From Desulfomonile tiedjei DSM 6799 (lineage in GTDB: Bacteria; Desulfobacterota; Desulfomonilia; Desulfomonilales; Desulfomonilaceae), in the NCBI RefSeq assembly GCF_000266945.1, contig NC_018025.1:5398001-5462000 (forward strand): 64,000 nt of DNA, read 5' to 3'. The notes under the pieces are model-generated. The model saw only the letters and a program-made list of their open reading frames with translations. It did no database searches and was not told where the DNA came from. The position numbers and the translations under genes were made by a program. Below are positions 45,416 through 53,883 of this stretch, piece by piece. The number at the start of each line of letters is the position of its first letter. The first letter of the stretch is position 1.

Positions 45416-46336
45416 TCAAGCTCTGGTTTGCTCCAGCACATGGATAATGCTCAGTACAACTTCGTTTGCAGGTGTCGGTATTCCGTGGATTTTGCCCAGT
45501 TCAACCATTTTCCCGGCGAATGACTCTACCTCCGTTTTTCGTCCTGCTTCAATATCCTGGAGCATAGAAGTCTTTCCCTGAGGGGACAGGGAATTAAGAA
45601 CTTTAGACCACTCGTTCAGGTCCTGCTCAACGAGGTTCACCCTGAGACGATGTGCTAATGCCAAGACCTCCCGCATTAACATTTCCATTAATTTTTGGGC
45701 ATCCGGAGAAGTCTGAAAGACTCCGTAGGGCACCCGCATGACAGCAGACGCCTGGTTTATCCCCACGTTGATCATGAATTTCCACCACAGCATGCGCATC
45801 ATATCGGCAGGTATCTCAGATGCGAGCCCGGCTCGTTCGAATGCATTCCGAACATTCAGGACTCGTTCGTTGGGAATCGTATTGTCGGACTCCCCAAAAT
45901 AAATCTTGCCCGGATTGGTGTAAGTGATTTCGTTTCCTTGCCGAAGAGCATCAATGCCAACGGCTATGGCATAGAGCACTTTATCCATGCCATAGATGGA
46001 GCCGAGATATTCTTCGCTGTCCAGGCCGTTCATTACGGAAATGAGAGTTGTTCCCTCACCGACCAGATTCTTCAAATCGTGTGCCGCTTCTGGAAGATGG
46101 TGGTTCTTAAGGGCCACGATTATAAGATCGGCGGGTGAAGCAGTTTCATCCGGGTGTACCACGGGTATGGAATAGTGCTTTCCGTTGACCGTCAGACCTT
46201 CAGCTTTCAATCGATCGTGTCTTGGATTCCGGGCAAGCAGCACGGTAGAAAATCCGGATGATTCGAAAAACCTGGATGCATAGTATGCACCCATAGCGCC
46301 TGCTCCGAAGATTGCTACGTTTTTGATCTCTTTCAC
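45416..46336 (-). CDS. Ketopantoate reductase family protein (PanE/ApbA)
   Basis: An NADPH-dependent reductase of the 2-dehydropantoate 2-reductase family. I choose GTG 46336 (giving MKEIKNVAIFGAGAMGAYYA) because GGAGG lies five bases upstream; an ATG 16 codons earlier has no ribosome site. It has 306 residues with the Rossmann loop FGAGAMGAYYASRF, the conserved Lys in VALKNHHLPEA, the NG of ISVMNGL, the C-terminal WWKFMINVGINQASAV and the basic-acidic pair TSMLQDIEAGRKTEVE. Proteins of this family do not all make pantoate, so the exact substrate is open. Confidence 0.88.
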   Translation of the reverse strand: MKEIKNVAIFGAGAMGAYYASRFFESSGFSTVLLARNPRHDRLKAEGLTVNGKHYSIPVVHPDETASPADLIIVALKNHHLPEAAHDLKNLVGEGTTLISVMNGLDSEEYLGSIYGMDKVLYAIAVGIDALRQGNEITYTNPGKIYFGESDNTIPNERVLNVRNAFERAGLASEIPADMMRMLWWKFMINVGINQASAVMRVPYGVFQTSPDAQKLMEMLMREVLALAHRLRVNLVEQDLNEWSKVLNSLSPQGKTSMLQDIEAGRKTEVESFAGKMVELGKIHGIPTPANEVVLSIIHVLEQTRA

Positions 46337-46433
46337 CAAATCCTCCAGTGTTTTTGTGTCTGTTTCAGATCTCTGTTCTGGCATGCATTGGGAAACGTTT
46401 CAAGCCGGAAATCTTCTATCCATTCACGTATAG

Positions 46434-46622
46434 AGCGATTGCCAAAAACTCTGACGTTTATCCCATGCTCCAATACAAGATAATTATACCGATTCGCTTT
46501 TCTTTTCATAATCCGGCAGGCTGGAGGTATCCTTCGCTCCGGACGACGCAAGGCCGTCTAATCACTCCGCTCAGAACACCCCAGCCTTCGCCATCTTATA
46601 TGCATAATTGCGAAATGGTATT
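46434..46622. repeat. Truncated R1 fused to R3 (copy 3)
   Basis: The first 52 bases are an R1 left end (GATTGCCAAAAACTCTGACG through CAATACAAGATA). The sequence then changes abruptly at about 46486 to R3 (TATACCGATTCGCTTTTCTT through GCATAATTGCGAAATGG). This is consistent with R3 inserting into, or recombining with, an R1 element. Confidence 0.75.
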
Positions 46623-46671
46623 AGTTCGGTTGAGAGTCAGTGAGAAATCCTGGTGATGGTTCTCCCTGGTC

Positions 46672-46745
46672 CGGCGGATCAGGTAAGTGCCCGGTAGCGA
46701 CCGGCCTCCGTGCCGGTCATTCGGGACGGACAGGCACAAGGAAAC
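46672..46745. repeat. Solo R7 repeat (copy 2)
   Basis: GTGCCCGGTAGCGACCGG, CCTCCGTGCCGGTCATTC and GACAGGCAC are the same series as in the innermost part of the 5.4 kb nested repeat and at 22781-22862. No gene is visible between 46337 and 46865. Confidence 0.6.
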
Positions 46746-46865
46746 TGTCTTGGAATGCCGATCCAAGGTTACTGGTGTTGAGGTTGTTCCCCCATTTGAA
46801 CCGATTCATAGGAAATACGTCTTCCTGATAATCCTCTCCGGCTATCTCCCTTTCGACCTGAATTG

Positions 46866-47282
46866 CTACCGGCGTTCTTCCACGAGATGGAGCCAGTAGG
46901 ATGCGACAATCCCCCATATGGCATTGACTAACAACACAAACAGTGGTGTCGCAGTCCCGAGTGGAAGACCGAGCATTCCATTGGGAACTCTCGTGGGGAA
47001 TATGATGAACAGCGTAACAAGGGATGGAAGGATGCTGTAGACAACGCCTCTGAGAAACAGGGATTTTTTCAGAAAAGGCAAGAGAAACAAAAACCCCCAT
47101 AGCCCTCCCCACACAAGTCGAGGATACAGCATGGCGGCGGTCAGGGCAGGAGCAATTTTTACACCTATTGCTGCCGTTATCCCCAGATATCCGAACAGCC
47201 ACACAGCGAGACCGTTGGCTAAACCGCCAGCGCTACCCGCTGCATAAGCCAACGACAATCTTCTTAACGTGTTCATCTGCAT
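46866..47282 (-). CDS. Hypothetical membrane protein with about four segments
   Basis: A 138-residue, very hydrophobic protein with four predicted membrane segments and short basic ends. It has a Gly-rich first segment (AYAAGSAGGLANGLAVWLFGYLG in part). The start is ATG with GGAGGA upstream. I do not recognise a function. It ends the minus-strand series that begins with cstA, 59 bases after the preceding gene, and may be co-transcribed with it. Confidence 0.7.
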   Translation of the reverse strand: MQMNTLRRLSLAYAAGSAGGLANGLAVWLFGYLGITAAIGVKIAPALTAAMLYPRLVWGGLWGFLFLLPFLKKSLFLRGVVYSILPSLVTLFIIFPTRVPNGMLGLPLGTATPLFVLLVNAIWGIVASYWLHLVEERR

Positions 47283-47341
47283 CTAGTCCTCCGTTAGTTA
47301 TACAGGATGCATGATGAACCGTTTCGGTTCCGCCGGAGATC

Positions 47342-47872
47342 TCACTGTACTTGTTTGATATACGAGCGTACCGCTTTTGTGACAAACTCTGAAAAGGAAT
47401 CCTCCCCGCGATGCTCGTCTATCAGTTCGATGACGCTGACAGGAAAATGTACTGCTTTGTACCGCAGAATCTCCTGAGCAACTGCGGTAACAACTACAGG
47501 ATCTGCTTCGCGAGCTTTTTCACGTACTCTTGGGACGAATTCCACAGGGATTTTAGAATCGATGGCAAAATGTGGAATCAGAATTTTAAATTCTTCGTCA
47601 CTGAGGGACAGATTGCCGAACCCGACATGATATGTACCGGAATCGTCTGCTTTCACCCAGTCAATGGTTCCATGGCAGGTCATCTTCTTGGTCCCGCGGT
47701 TTACGACTATCCTCAGTTTGACATTGCGTCCTACCTCGGGGCCTGAGTATTGTCCCGGTTCTATGAGGCAGGGCGCCTGAATTCCGTATTCCGAGGCAGA
47801 CTCCGAATTGATGATAGGAGGGCTCAGGGCGTAACGCGAATATACCGCACCGTCAATGTTCTTGTATTCCAT
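47342..47872 (-). CDS. Hypothetical protein, possibly PilZ-like
   Basis: About 176 residues from ATG 47872 (MEYKNIDGAV) with AAGG eight bases upstream; the frame is open 18 codons further. The central part (VKLRIVVNRGTKKMTCHGTI through HVGFGNLSLSDEEFKIL) has the alternating strand pattern of a PilZ beta barrel. The RxxxR and D/NxSxxG c-di-GMP motifs are not clear, so this is tentative. The C-terminal half is helical. It lies 155 bases after the first ArsA-type gene on the same strand. Confidence 0.6.
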   Translation of the reverse strand: MEYKNIDGAVYSRYALSPPIINSESASEYGIQAPCLIEPGQYSGPEVGRNVKLRIVVNRGTKKMTCHGTIDWVKADDSGTYHVGFGNLSLSDEEFKILIPHFAIDSKIPVEFVPRVREKAREADPVVVTAVAQEILRYKAVHFPVSVIELIDEHRGEDSFSEFVTKAVRSYIKQVQ

Positions 47873-48027
47873 TAAAGAGCCTTCTTTCAAAAGCATGTGA
47901 CAGAAAAAAATGCGTCTCATGCTCATTCAGCAGAGAGAAGAACACGTTGCTTTTGAGGTCGCGCTGGCCGCGATAAAGTTGAACTCGGTGAACCTTCTTT
48001 CGAGAAAGCAAGGTTCAAGGAGAGAAA

Positions 48028-49020
48028 TTATACCGTATTGTCTACCATAAGATGATCCACAAGACGATTAAGCATAGTGCTGCCTTTCACTTCAGTCTCG
48101 AATAGAGGAACTATGGCACGGACTCTGTTATCAAAAATCGTCCATATCTCCTCCATATGTTCCTTCTGCATTTGCACCCGATTTCGGACGAATTCCGCGG
48201 AACCCGCTTCCAACTGGTTCTCGGGGATTAACCCGTTTACCACGACTCCACCCACGGGAATGCCGAATTCATAGAACCAGTTCATGAATCTTGTGATAAC
48301 CGCTATGGGAAGGCTTTCCGGGAGGGTCACGAAGAAGAAAGCCGTGAGAGCTTCATCCGTGAGCAGTTCTTTGGCGTGAGCCATTCTTTCCCTGAACCCC
48401 AGAAGATAATCCATGAGCGGGTCTTTTTCCTGTTTCTTGGAAAAGGAGAGCAACTCTCGTAAAGATTTTGCTTCTTCCCGGCTTTTCACCATTTTTTCCA
48501 CCCAGAGGCCGTACACTTTGGACATTCCCAAGAGCCGACGGGCATTGGCAGTGGGAGCAGTATCGAAGACGTAAAAATCGTATTCGTCTTTGAACATGAG
48601 ATCCATCATGTTTTCAAACATGGCGGACTCTTCAAATGCAGGATTCATGGTCGCGGATTCGATGAACTCTTCGGCATTGGTCGTTATATCTGCGAACTTG
48701 AGAAACCAGTTTATCTTTTCCCGGATCTCTTTCTTGGAACGTTCGATTGTATCCCGGGTGTCAATTTCGAAAGCGTAACAGTTCGCCTCATCACAAACCG
48801 TAACAGGTTTGCCGAATACGTTCTGCTCGAACAAGTTCGACAGGCTGTGCACCGGATTGGTCGATGCGAGCAAAGTCCTTTTGCCCTGTTTGGCAGACCA
48901 AAGTGCCGCGGCCGCTGCCATTACGGTTTTGCCTACGCCGCCTTTGCCGCCGAAGAAGATGTATTTGAGACGGGGACGATCTCTGAAAAAATGCTTCATG
49001 TCTATGGATATTTCGTTCAC
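48028..49020 (-). CDS. ArsA/Get3-type ATPase, first of a pair
   Basis: A deviant Walker A ATPase of 330 residues: GGKGGVGKTVMAAAA near 24-38 with the signature Lys, an A-loop STNPVHSLSNLF, and the switch II region FDTAPTANARRLLG. In true ArsA/Get3 this last motif is DTAPTGHTLR. Its start GTG has GGGGGTAA upstream and lies 17 bases after the stop of the second paralogue, so the two are one unit. No arsenic genes are near, so an arsenite role is unlikely. A membrane-protein assembly or transporter-associated function is inferred. Confidence 0.85.
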   Translation of the reverse strand: MNEISIDMKHFFRDRPRLKYIFFGGKGGVGKTVMAAAAALWSAKQGKRTLLASTNPVHSLSNLFEQNVFGKPVTVCDEANCYAFEIDTRDTIERSKKEIREKINWFLKFADITTNAEEFIESATMNPAFEESAMFENMMDLMFKDEYDFYVFDTAPTANARRLLGMSKVYGLWVEKMVKSREEAKSLRELLSFSKKQEKDPLMDYLLGFRERMAHAKELLTDEALTAFFFVTLPESLPIAVITRFMNWFYEFGIPVGGVVVNGLIPENQLEAGSAEFVRNRVQMQKEHMEEIWTIFDNRVRAIVPLFETEVKGSTMLNRLVDHLMVDNTV

Positions 49021-49037
49021 AGTTACCCCCTCTCTTG

Positions 49038-50015
49038 CTAAAAGTCGCCAAACATGGCGCGAGCCATTTTTTCGATCATGGGCAAGCCTGTCACGTCTCT
49101 TTCCATTTCCGGGACCGATGCGAGGATCTGGCCTGAGAAATCCCTGTCGATCACCTTGAGATAATGCTCTTGCATGGAAAAGCGATTCTTCAGGTACTCG
49201 GGGATGTTCTGTGCTTTCAGCTCCTCAGGCAGCACGCGATTCACGATATATCCGCTAATGGGCACATCGAACTTTGAGAAGAGCTCTGCCGCTTTCATCG
49301 TGTCTTTGATAACCATTTCCTCTGCGGTGAGCACGAAGAAGAATGCTGTTTTGGCTTTATCCGTGAGTATGCTGGATGATTTGTTTATACGATCTTTAAT
49401 GAAGAGCAGCTCGTTGAGAATGGCATCTTCTTCCATGTCCTTTTCGCGACGGATAACAGCGGCAACCTGATCGTATTCTCTCATTTGCTCGCGAAGAGCA
49501 GTGATCTTGTCTATCCAGGCATCGTACACCGAAGCCATGCTCAAGTAGTAGAGCGCGTGGCCCAGTGGAACGAGATCATAGATGTAATAATCGTAACCAC
49601 CTCTCACTACGATGTCTACTACTTCATCGAAAATAGCGCTCTCTTCCATTGCCGGCTCGGCTGCTGCCGCCTGGATATAACTCTCTATCTCCTCGGGAAT
49701 GGTTTCCATGCCGTACATGTCGAGAATCTTCTGACGTATTTCTTGTTGGTACTCTTTTACCCTGCGATCGGCATCGATTTCTTGCGCATAGAGATTGGGC
49801 ATAATCTCGGTGGGCCCTTTGCCGAAAATATCTTTCTGAAAAATGTCCGTCAGCGATGCCTGAGGATCCACAGAAAACACCAGGACCTTCTTTCCATTCT
49901 TCGCCAGATAGTAGGAAGCGGCTGCGGAAAAAGTCGTTTTCCCTAATCCGCCCTTACCGCCGAACATGATGTATCTTCGATCGGGATATTGTTCAAAGAT
50001 TTTGGCTAGAGACAT
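49038..50015 (-). CDS. ArsA/Get3-type ATPase, second of a pair
   Basis: A paralogue of the next gene, 325 residues from ATG 50015 (MSLAKIFEQYP) with GGAGGAGC upstream. It has the loop GGKGGLGKTTFSAAASYYLA, SVDPQASLTDIFQKDIFGKG (the ArsA-like A-loop, well kept), and a switch II region that reads DLVPLGHALYYLS. The DTAP core has changed to DLVP, so ATP use may differ between the paralogues. Both proteins are about half the length of double-domain ArsA and could form a heterodimer. Confidence 0.85.
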   Translation of the reverse strand: MSLAKIFEQYPDRRYIMFGGKGGLGKTTFSAAASYYLAKNGKKVLVFSVDPQASLTDIFQKDIFGKGPTEIMPNLYAQEIDADRRVKEYQQEIRQKILDMYGMETIPEEIESYIQAAAAEPAMEESAIFDEVVDIVVRGGYDYYIYDLVPLGHALYYLSMASVYDAWIDKITALREQMREYDQVAAVIRREKDMEEDAILNELLFIKDRINKSSSILTDKAKTAFFFVLTAEEMVIKDTMKAAELFSKFDVPISGYIVNRVLPEELKAQNIPEYLKNRFSMQEHYLKVIDRDFSGQILASVPEMERDVTGLPMIEKMARAMFGDF

Positions 50016-50079
50016 TCCAATAGCTCCTCCAGGAGTTTCGCACTTCATTTACATCCGCGGGAATGCCGCAAGATTATCT

Positions 50080-50236
50080 TGTACCAATGCGCTTTCATAC
50101 GAGTAACATCGGGAAGCCGATCGGTTGCCGGCTCCAGCGGATCTCCTCCGCTTCAGACGGCGCAGCCTGACTTCGCTTCGGAGACCCACCGGAGCCGGCT
50201 TCAGCATTGTCACTTCTTTGATAGCGCATCGGTATT
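50080..50236. repeat. R4 repeat (copy 2) inside the cstA-arsA group
   Basis: Left end TGTACCAATGCGCTTTCATA and right end TCTTTGATAGCGCATCGGTA are inverted repeats; the inner word GCCTGACTTCGCTTCGGAGAC matches the copy at 28289-28446. It occupies the 286-base space between the 90-residue protein and the second ArsA-type gene. Confidence 0.75.
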
Positions 50237-50301
50237 ACCGGTGTTCGTCAGCCGCCGGACGGGTTTCCGGCGGCAATTGTGTGCGGGCTGTGTTTTGGCC
50301 T

Positions 50302-50574
50302 TTAAGCCAAGGCGTCTGTCAAGTCTTTCTCTCTCAACATCCTGCGCTTCCATGTGGAGATCTGGGGAACTACGTAGGGCAAGAGTCTGAGAGAATAGTA
50401 CGGCGGTAAAATGGGAACTCCCAGCATGTCCCCCATGGTAATCAGAATGAAAAGATGTTCCATGCTCGCCCGGGTCTTCAGCGCAAAACGGGCTGAATCA
50501 TGGGCCGCTACTCCGTAAACGAATTCCTTGATGGATTGGAGAAACTTAAAGCGTCGCTTTTCTTCTTCTGACAT
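50302..50574 (-). CDS. Small hydrophobic protein following cstA
   Basis: A 90-residue protein with ATG start and AAGGAG eight bases upstream. It is basic at both ends with one central hydrophobic region (LFILITMGDMLGVPILPPYY). It starts 56 bases after cstA on the same strand. In E. coli the CstA and BtsT transporters are followed by a small partner (YbdD/YjiX) and a P-loop GTPase; this gene sits in the position of the partner but does not resemble it in sequence. The function is otherwise unknown. Confidence 0.7.
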   Translation of the reverse strand: MSEEEKRRFKFLQSIKEFVYGVAAHDSARFALKTRASMEHLFILITMGDMLGVPILPPYYSLRLLPYVVPQISTWKRRMLREKDLTDALA

Positions 50575-50630
50575 ACAGTGAACTCCTTAATGAGAGAACC
50601 GAGGAACAGATCCTCGGTATTCTATTTCCA

Positions 50631-52319
50631 TTACGCTCTGGAAGGGGCTCCTGCGGTACGAATCGCACGGAATCTACCGAAAGCCTTAAGACCTTCAACG
50701 GCAAGGATGAGAGCGGCAACCACGAGGAAAAGTGCTGCAAATCCCATTACTCCATTGCCGATGATTTGCTCGGTTGCCTTGAATGCTCCTCCGAAAACCT
50801 GCGAGAGGAGCCTATACGAAGTGACGAGCAGAGCAGCTATTGTGGTTATGAACATGAAAATCATGGGATAAAATGTCCAGGCTGTAGGCTTGCCTTCGGA
50901 CATGAGCCATGCAGTTGTCAACAGCAAGGCAAGTGAGGCCATAAGCTGATTCGCCCCCCCGAAGAGTACCCAGAGATACTGCCACCAGCCGGTCAAGACG
51001 AGCAAAATTCCAAGAGCACTCGCGATCAATGTCCCTACGTGCGGATTCCTGAATACGGGGCTTACATCGCTGAGGAGTTCCGAAGTCGCAACCCGCATGA
51101 ATCGGACAACCAGTTGCATGATGGTGATGGCAAGAACTATCATCATGACCGATCCGTAAGCCTGTCCCAACTCCAGAGGCAATCCCAAAGCATTGAGGAA
51201 CTTGGCAACACCCGCGGCAAACACCCGGGCAGGTCCGGCCGCCACCGCTGCAGCATATTCGTTTGCAGAAGCATAAATGGTTCCTGCTATAATGAGAGCA
51301 AAAAGGGCGAGCATCATTTCCAGGAACATGACTCCTGCGCCGACAGGTCGTGCGTCAAGCTCGTTTTCAAGCTGTCTGGCCGTCCCGGAGCTGGACACGA
51401 TGCTGTGCCATCCCGAAATCGCTCCACACGCTATGGTCACGAACATTATCGGCCAAAGAGGGCCGATTTTGATGTCGAAACTGGTGTAAGCAGGAAGCGT
51501 GAAATCCGGTCTCAGTACGAAAATTCCGATTATGCCGAACAACAGTCCGAGGAAGACTATGTACGCCGCCACATAGTTGATGGGAAGCGCGAATCTCCAA
51601 ATGGGGAGCACAGCCGCGAAATAACAGAATACGAAGGCTGCAATTGCCCATAAGACCCGGCTGCCTGCCAGATCGGCTCCCAAAATGCTGTCGGAAGGAA
51701 TCCATCTGCCTAAATAGATACCTATCATGGCGATCAACACAGTGACTACTGTGGTAAGTATGATGTCCCGCTTCCACCTGTAAATCATCTGACCGCAAAG
51801 GACACCTGCTATGGTCAGGAACAACCACGCCATGGGAGCAGCTTTCAAGGTTACCGCGGTGCTCACGACGACGTTTCCGAAAGCTCCGACGATGAGCAAA
51901 AGGTAGAAGTAGATAAACGAGAGCAAAATGAGCCTCGCCCTAGGTGAAATCAAGCGGTGACTCAATCCGCCGAAAGATGCCCCGTCATTTCTCATTGCAA
52001 TTACTGCGCTGGAGTAATCATGCACCCAACCAATAAAGAACGTTCCTGCCAGAATCCAGATGAGAGCAGGAAGCCAGCCCCACTGTATCGCTATTATGGG
52101 GCCTATTATCGGGCCGGCGCCGGCGATTGATTTGAATTGGTAGCCGTAGAGGATATTTTTGCTGGTCGGCATGAACTCCACGCCATCCATGTACATCCTG
52201 GCAGGCGTCATTCTCTTTGAATCAGCCTGAATCACCTTGCTGTCGATGTACCTGGCATAGAATCGATAGCCGATTACAGCAACGACGAAACCCACGATGA
52301 GAACCACCATCGAATTCAT
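50631..52319 (-). CDS. cstA: Carbon starvation protein CstA, short form
   Basis: A multi-segment inner membrane transporter of the CstA/BtsT family, taken to import peptides or pyruvate. It has 562 residues against about 700 in E. coli, because the C-terminal part is shorter. Family words: RMTPARMYMDGVEFMP, the QFKSIAGAGPIIGPI signature, WGWLPALIWILAGTFFIG, and GWHSIVSSSGTARQL. ATG start with GGGGGT upstream. It heads the minus-strand group with the 90-residue protein and the two ArsA-type ATPases. Confidence 0.93.
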   Translation of the reverse strand: MNSMVVLIVGFVVAVIGYRFYARYIDSKVIQADSKRMTPARMYMDGVEFMPTSKNILYGYQFKSIAGAGPIIGPIIAIQWGWLPALIWILAGTFFIGWVHDYSSAVIAMRNDGASFGGLSHRLISPRARLILLSFIYFYLLLIVGAFGNVVVSTAVTLKAAPMAWLFLTIAGVLCGQMIYRWKRDIILTTVVTVLIAMIGIYLGRWIPSDSILGADLAGSRVLWAIAAFVFCYFAAVLPIWRFALPINYVAAYIVFLGLLFGIIGIFVLRPDFTLPAYTSFDIKIGPLWPIMFVTIACGAISGWHSIVSSSGTARQLENELDARPVGAGVMFLEMMLALFALIIAGTIYASANEYAAAVAAGPARVFAAGVAKFLNALGLPLELGQAYGSVMMIVLAITIMQLVVRFMRVATSELLSDVSPVFRNPHVGTLIASALGILLVLTGWWQYLWVLFGGANQLMASLALLLTTAWLMSEGKPTAWTFYPMIFMFITTIAALLVTSYRLLSQVFGGAFKATEQIIGNGVMGFAALFLVVAALILAVEGLKAFGRFRAIRTAGAPSRA

Positions 52320-52605
52320 GTTGACCCCCTGTTTTTATGGTCACATTAGGTTCCTTGGAACCGTATATTCGTTGGAAGATCATCGTATGCACCTGGAAAG
52401 TCCGATTGTCGGCTTTCCAATCAGGCGGGGCGGGTAGCAAAACCAAGCTGGCGGAAACCGGGTTTAAACGCGTCGACTTAACTCTTGAAGTAATATGGAC
52501 CACGGCATCCGGCCCAGTTAGCTAGCATCCACGTTTACGCGCTTAAATAACCTATTTTGCAGATTACCATTGAGGATTGCTGCGAGCAAGACTTATTTTT
52601 TCATC

Positions 52606-52979
52606 TATAGTAAGTGCCAAAACTAATGTCTGATTCAGAAAAAGGAGTATTGGTGGGTGCCGGCCTCCGTGCCGGCACATCTTCAATATTAATATATGAT
52701 ATCGCTATAATGGACCGGCAGAGAGAGACCGTCTCAAAAATCGAAATTTAACCCCAGATCGTAACACGAATTCCTCATTGGCTTCCCGGCCTGATTGTAG
52801 GGGCGGACCTGCGAGTCCGCCCAAATGTGGGTAGGCACTAGGCCTACCCCTACAATGATGGTGAATCGTGGCACGATGTGTTGCGTATTCGAGAATTTTG
52901 AGACAGCCTCGAGACGCCGGTCGCCACCAATATCCTTGTAATTCACACGCGAGATAAACGACAGAATTTTTGGCACTGG
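52606..52979. repeat. Nested repeat: R1 (inverted) interrupted by the same inner element
   Basis: Outer ends are CTATAGTAAGTGCCAAAACT and GACAGAATTTTTGGCACT. The R1 hairpin is split after GGACCGGCAGAGA, and resumes with GAGACGCCGGTC. The reverse complement of the 5.4 kb copy splits at the same place. This accounts for the gene-free stretch 52320-53010. Confidence 0.85.
52724..52910. repeat. Inner repeat with a different innermost core
   Basis: Bounded by GACCGTCTCAAAAATCG and GAATTTTGAGACAGCCTC as inverted ends. The innermost part (52796-52854) is again bounded by TGTAGGGGC and CCCCTACA but its contents (GGACCTGCGAGTCCGCC, GGTAGGCACTAGGCCTACC) differ from those in the 5.5 kb copy. Confidence 0.75.
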
Positions 52980-53010
52980 TGTAAATGGGAATGAGGGACG
53001 ATTCGAGGGA

Positions 53011-53883
53011 TCAGACTTCTTTGCAGATGGCAGCCGGGGTCACAGGGAGTACTCCGGGAATCGAGTGAAGGGCATGCGTACGTTCCTTTACCAAAGGCGA
53101 AGCCTCCGCTTTCACAATGATGTTCCAGCCGAGCCGGTTGTAAGGGAATATTCCTCCAAGAATGCGATCTACTTCGCTGAGAACATCAATGCGGAAGAAC
53201 TCTTTGCCTGACCCCGGAGGTGCCGGAAGCTTATACGGGATGAGGTATACCGACCTCCAATCAGTGCAGGAGAAGCCTGCTCTCTTGAGCTTCCGTTTCA
53301 GGGACATAGAAGTGTAAAAACGCACGTGGGTCTCATCCCATCCGTACCAATTTTTGTTACCCAACCACCATCGATGATACGTACCTTGAATCAAGTAATT
53401 CACGGAGAGTGCGTTCTGGGTGCTCACGATGAGCTGTCCTCCAGGGACCACGGCCAAAGCGGCTTTATCGAGCAGTGCAGCATCGTCCAGGACGTGTTCG
53501 ATGACGTCTTTCATGAGAATGACATCAAAGCGTTCACCATTGGGAAACGTGGGAAATTCCTCGTGCACCATGAACGTGCACATGGATTCGACACCCTCAC
53601 GCATGGCAAAATAGCGTGCCGTTTCCAGAGCGGATTCCTCGGCATCCACAGCGATAACGCGAGCAGCGCCGTTCTTTGCTGCATGAACCGCGAAAAGACC
53701 TCCTCCGCAGCCGTAATCGAGGACCCGCTTACCTCGCAGGTCTCCCAGCAATTCCTGCACGAACCCGTTCTTCGTGCGGCTGTAGGCCAGACTCTGTTGC
53801 CTTAGGTAAGTCTCGAGAGCCTGCTCAGGGTTTTCGGACCTGAGCCAATGGTTTTCGGGATACGGTCTTCTATTTGAGCCCAT
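53011..53883 (-). CDS. SAM-dependent methyltransferase, class I
   Basis: A 290-residue methyltransferase of the UbiG/Methyltransf_11 type. Motif I is VLDYGCGGGLFAVHAA, the acidic motif is IAVDAEESALE, and motif IV is FDVILMKDVIEH. The C-terminal third (YGWDETHVRFYTSMSLKRKL) is as in sugar- or lipid-related methyltransferases from glycan clusters. Its ATG directly follows the stop of the glycosyltransferase gene (TGAATG), so the two are translationally coupled. The substrate is not known. Confidence 0.85.
   Translation of the reverse strand: MGSNRRPYPENHWLRSENPEQALETYLRQQSLAYSRTKNGFVQELLGDLRGKRVLDYGCGGGLFAVHAAKNGAARVIAVDAEESALETARYFAMREGVESMCTFMVHEEFPTFPNGERFDVILMKDVIEHVLDDAALLDKAALAVVPGGQLIVSTQNALSVNYLIQGTYHRWWLGNKNWYGWDETHVRFYTSMSLKRKLKRAGFSCTDWRSVYLIPYKLPAPPGSGKEFFRIDVLSEVDRILGGIFPYNRLGWNIIVKAEASPLVKERTHALHSIPGVLPVTPAAICKEV

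Noticed and set aside
48028-50015. Arsenite efflux operon because of the ArsA-type ATPases
   Set aside because: No arsB, arsC, arsD or arsR is near, and the proteins lack a clear metal-binding cysteine triad.
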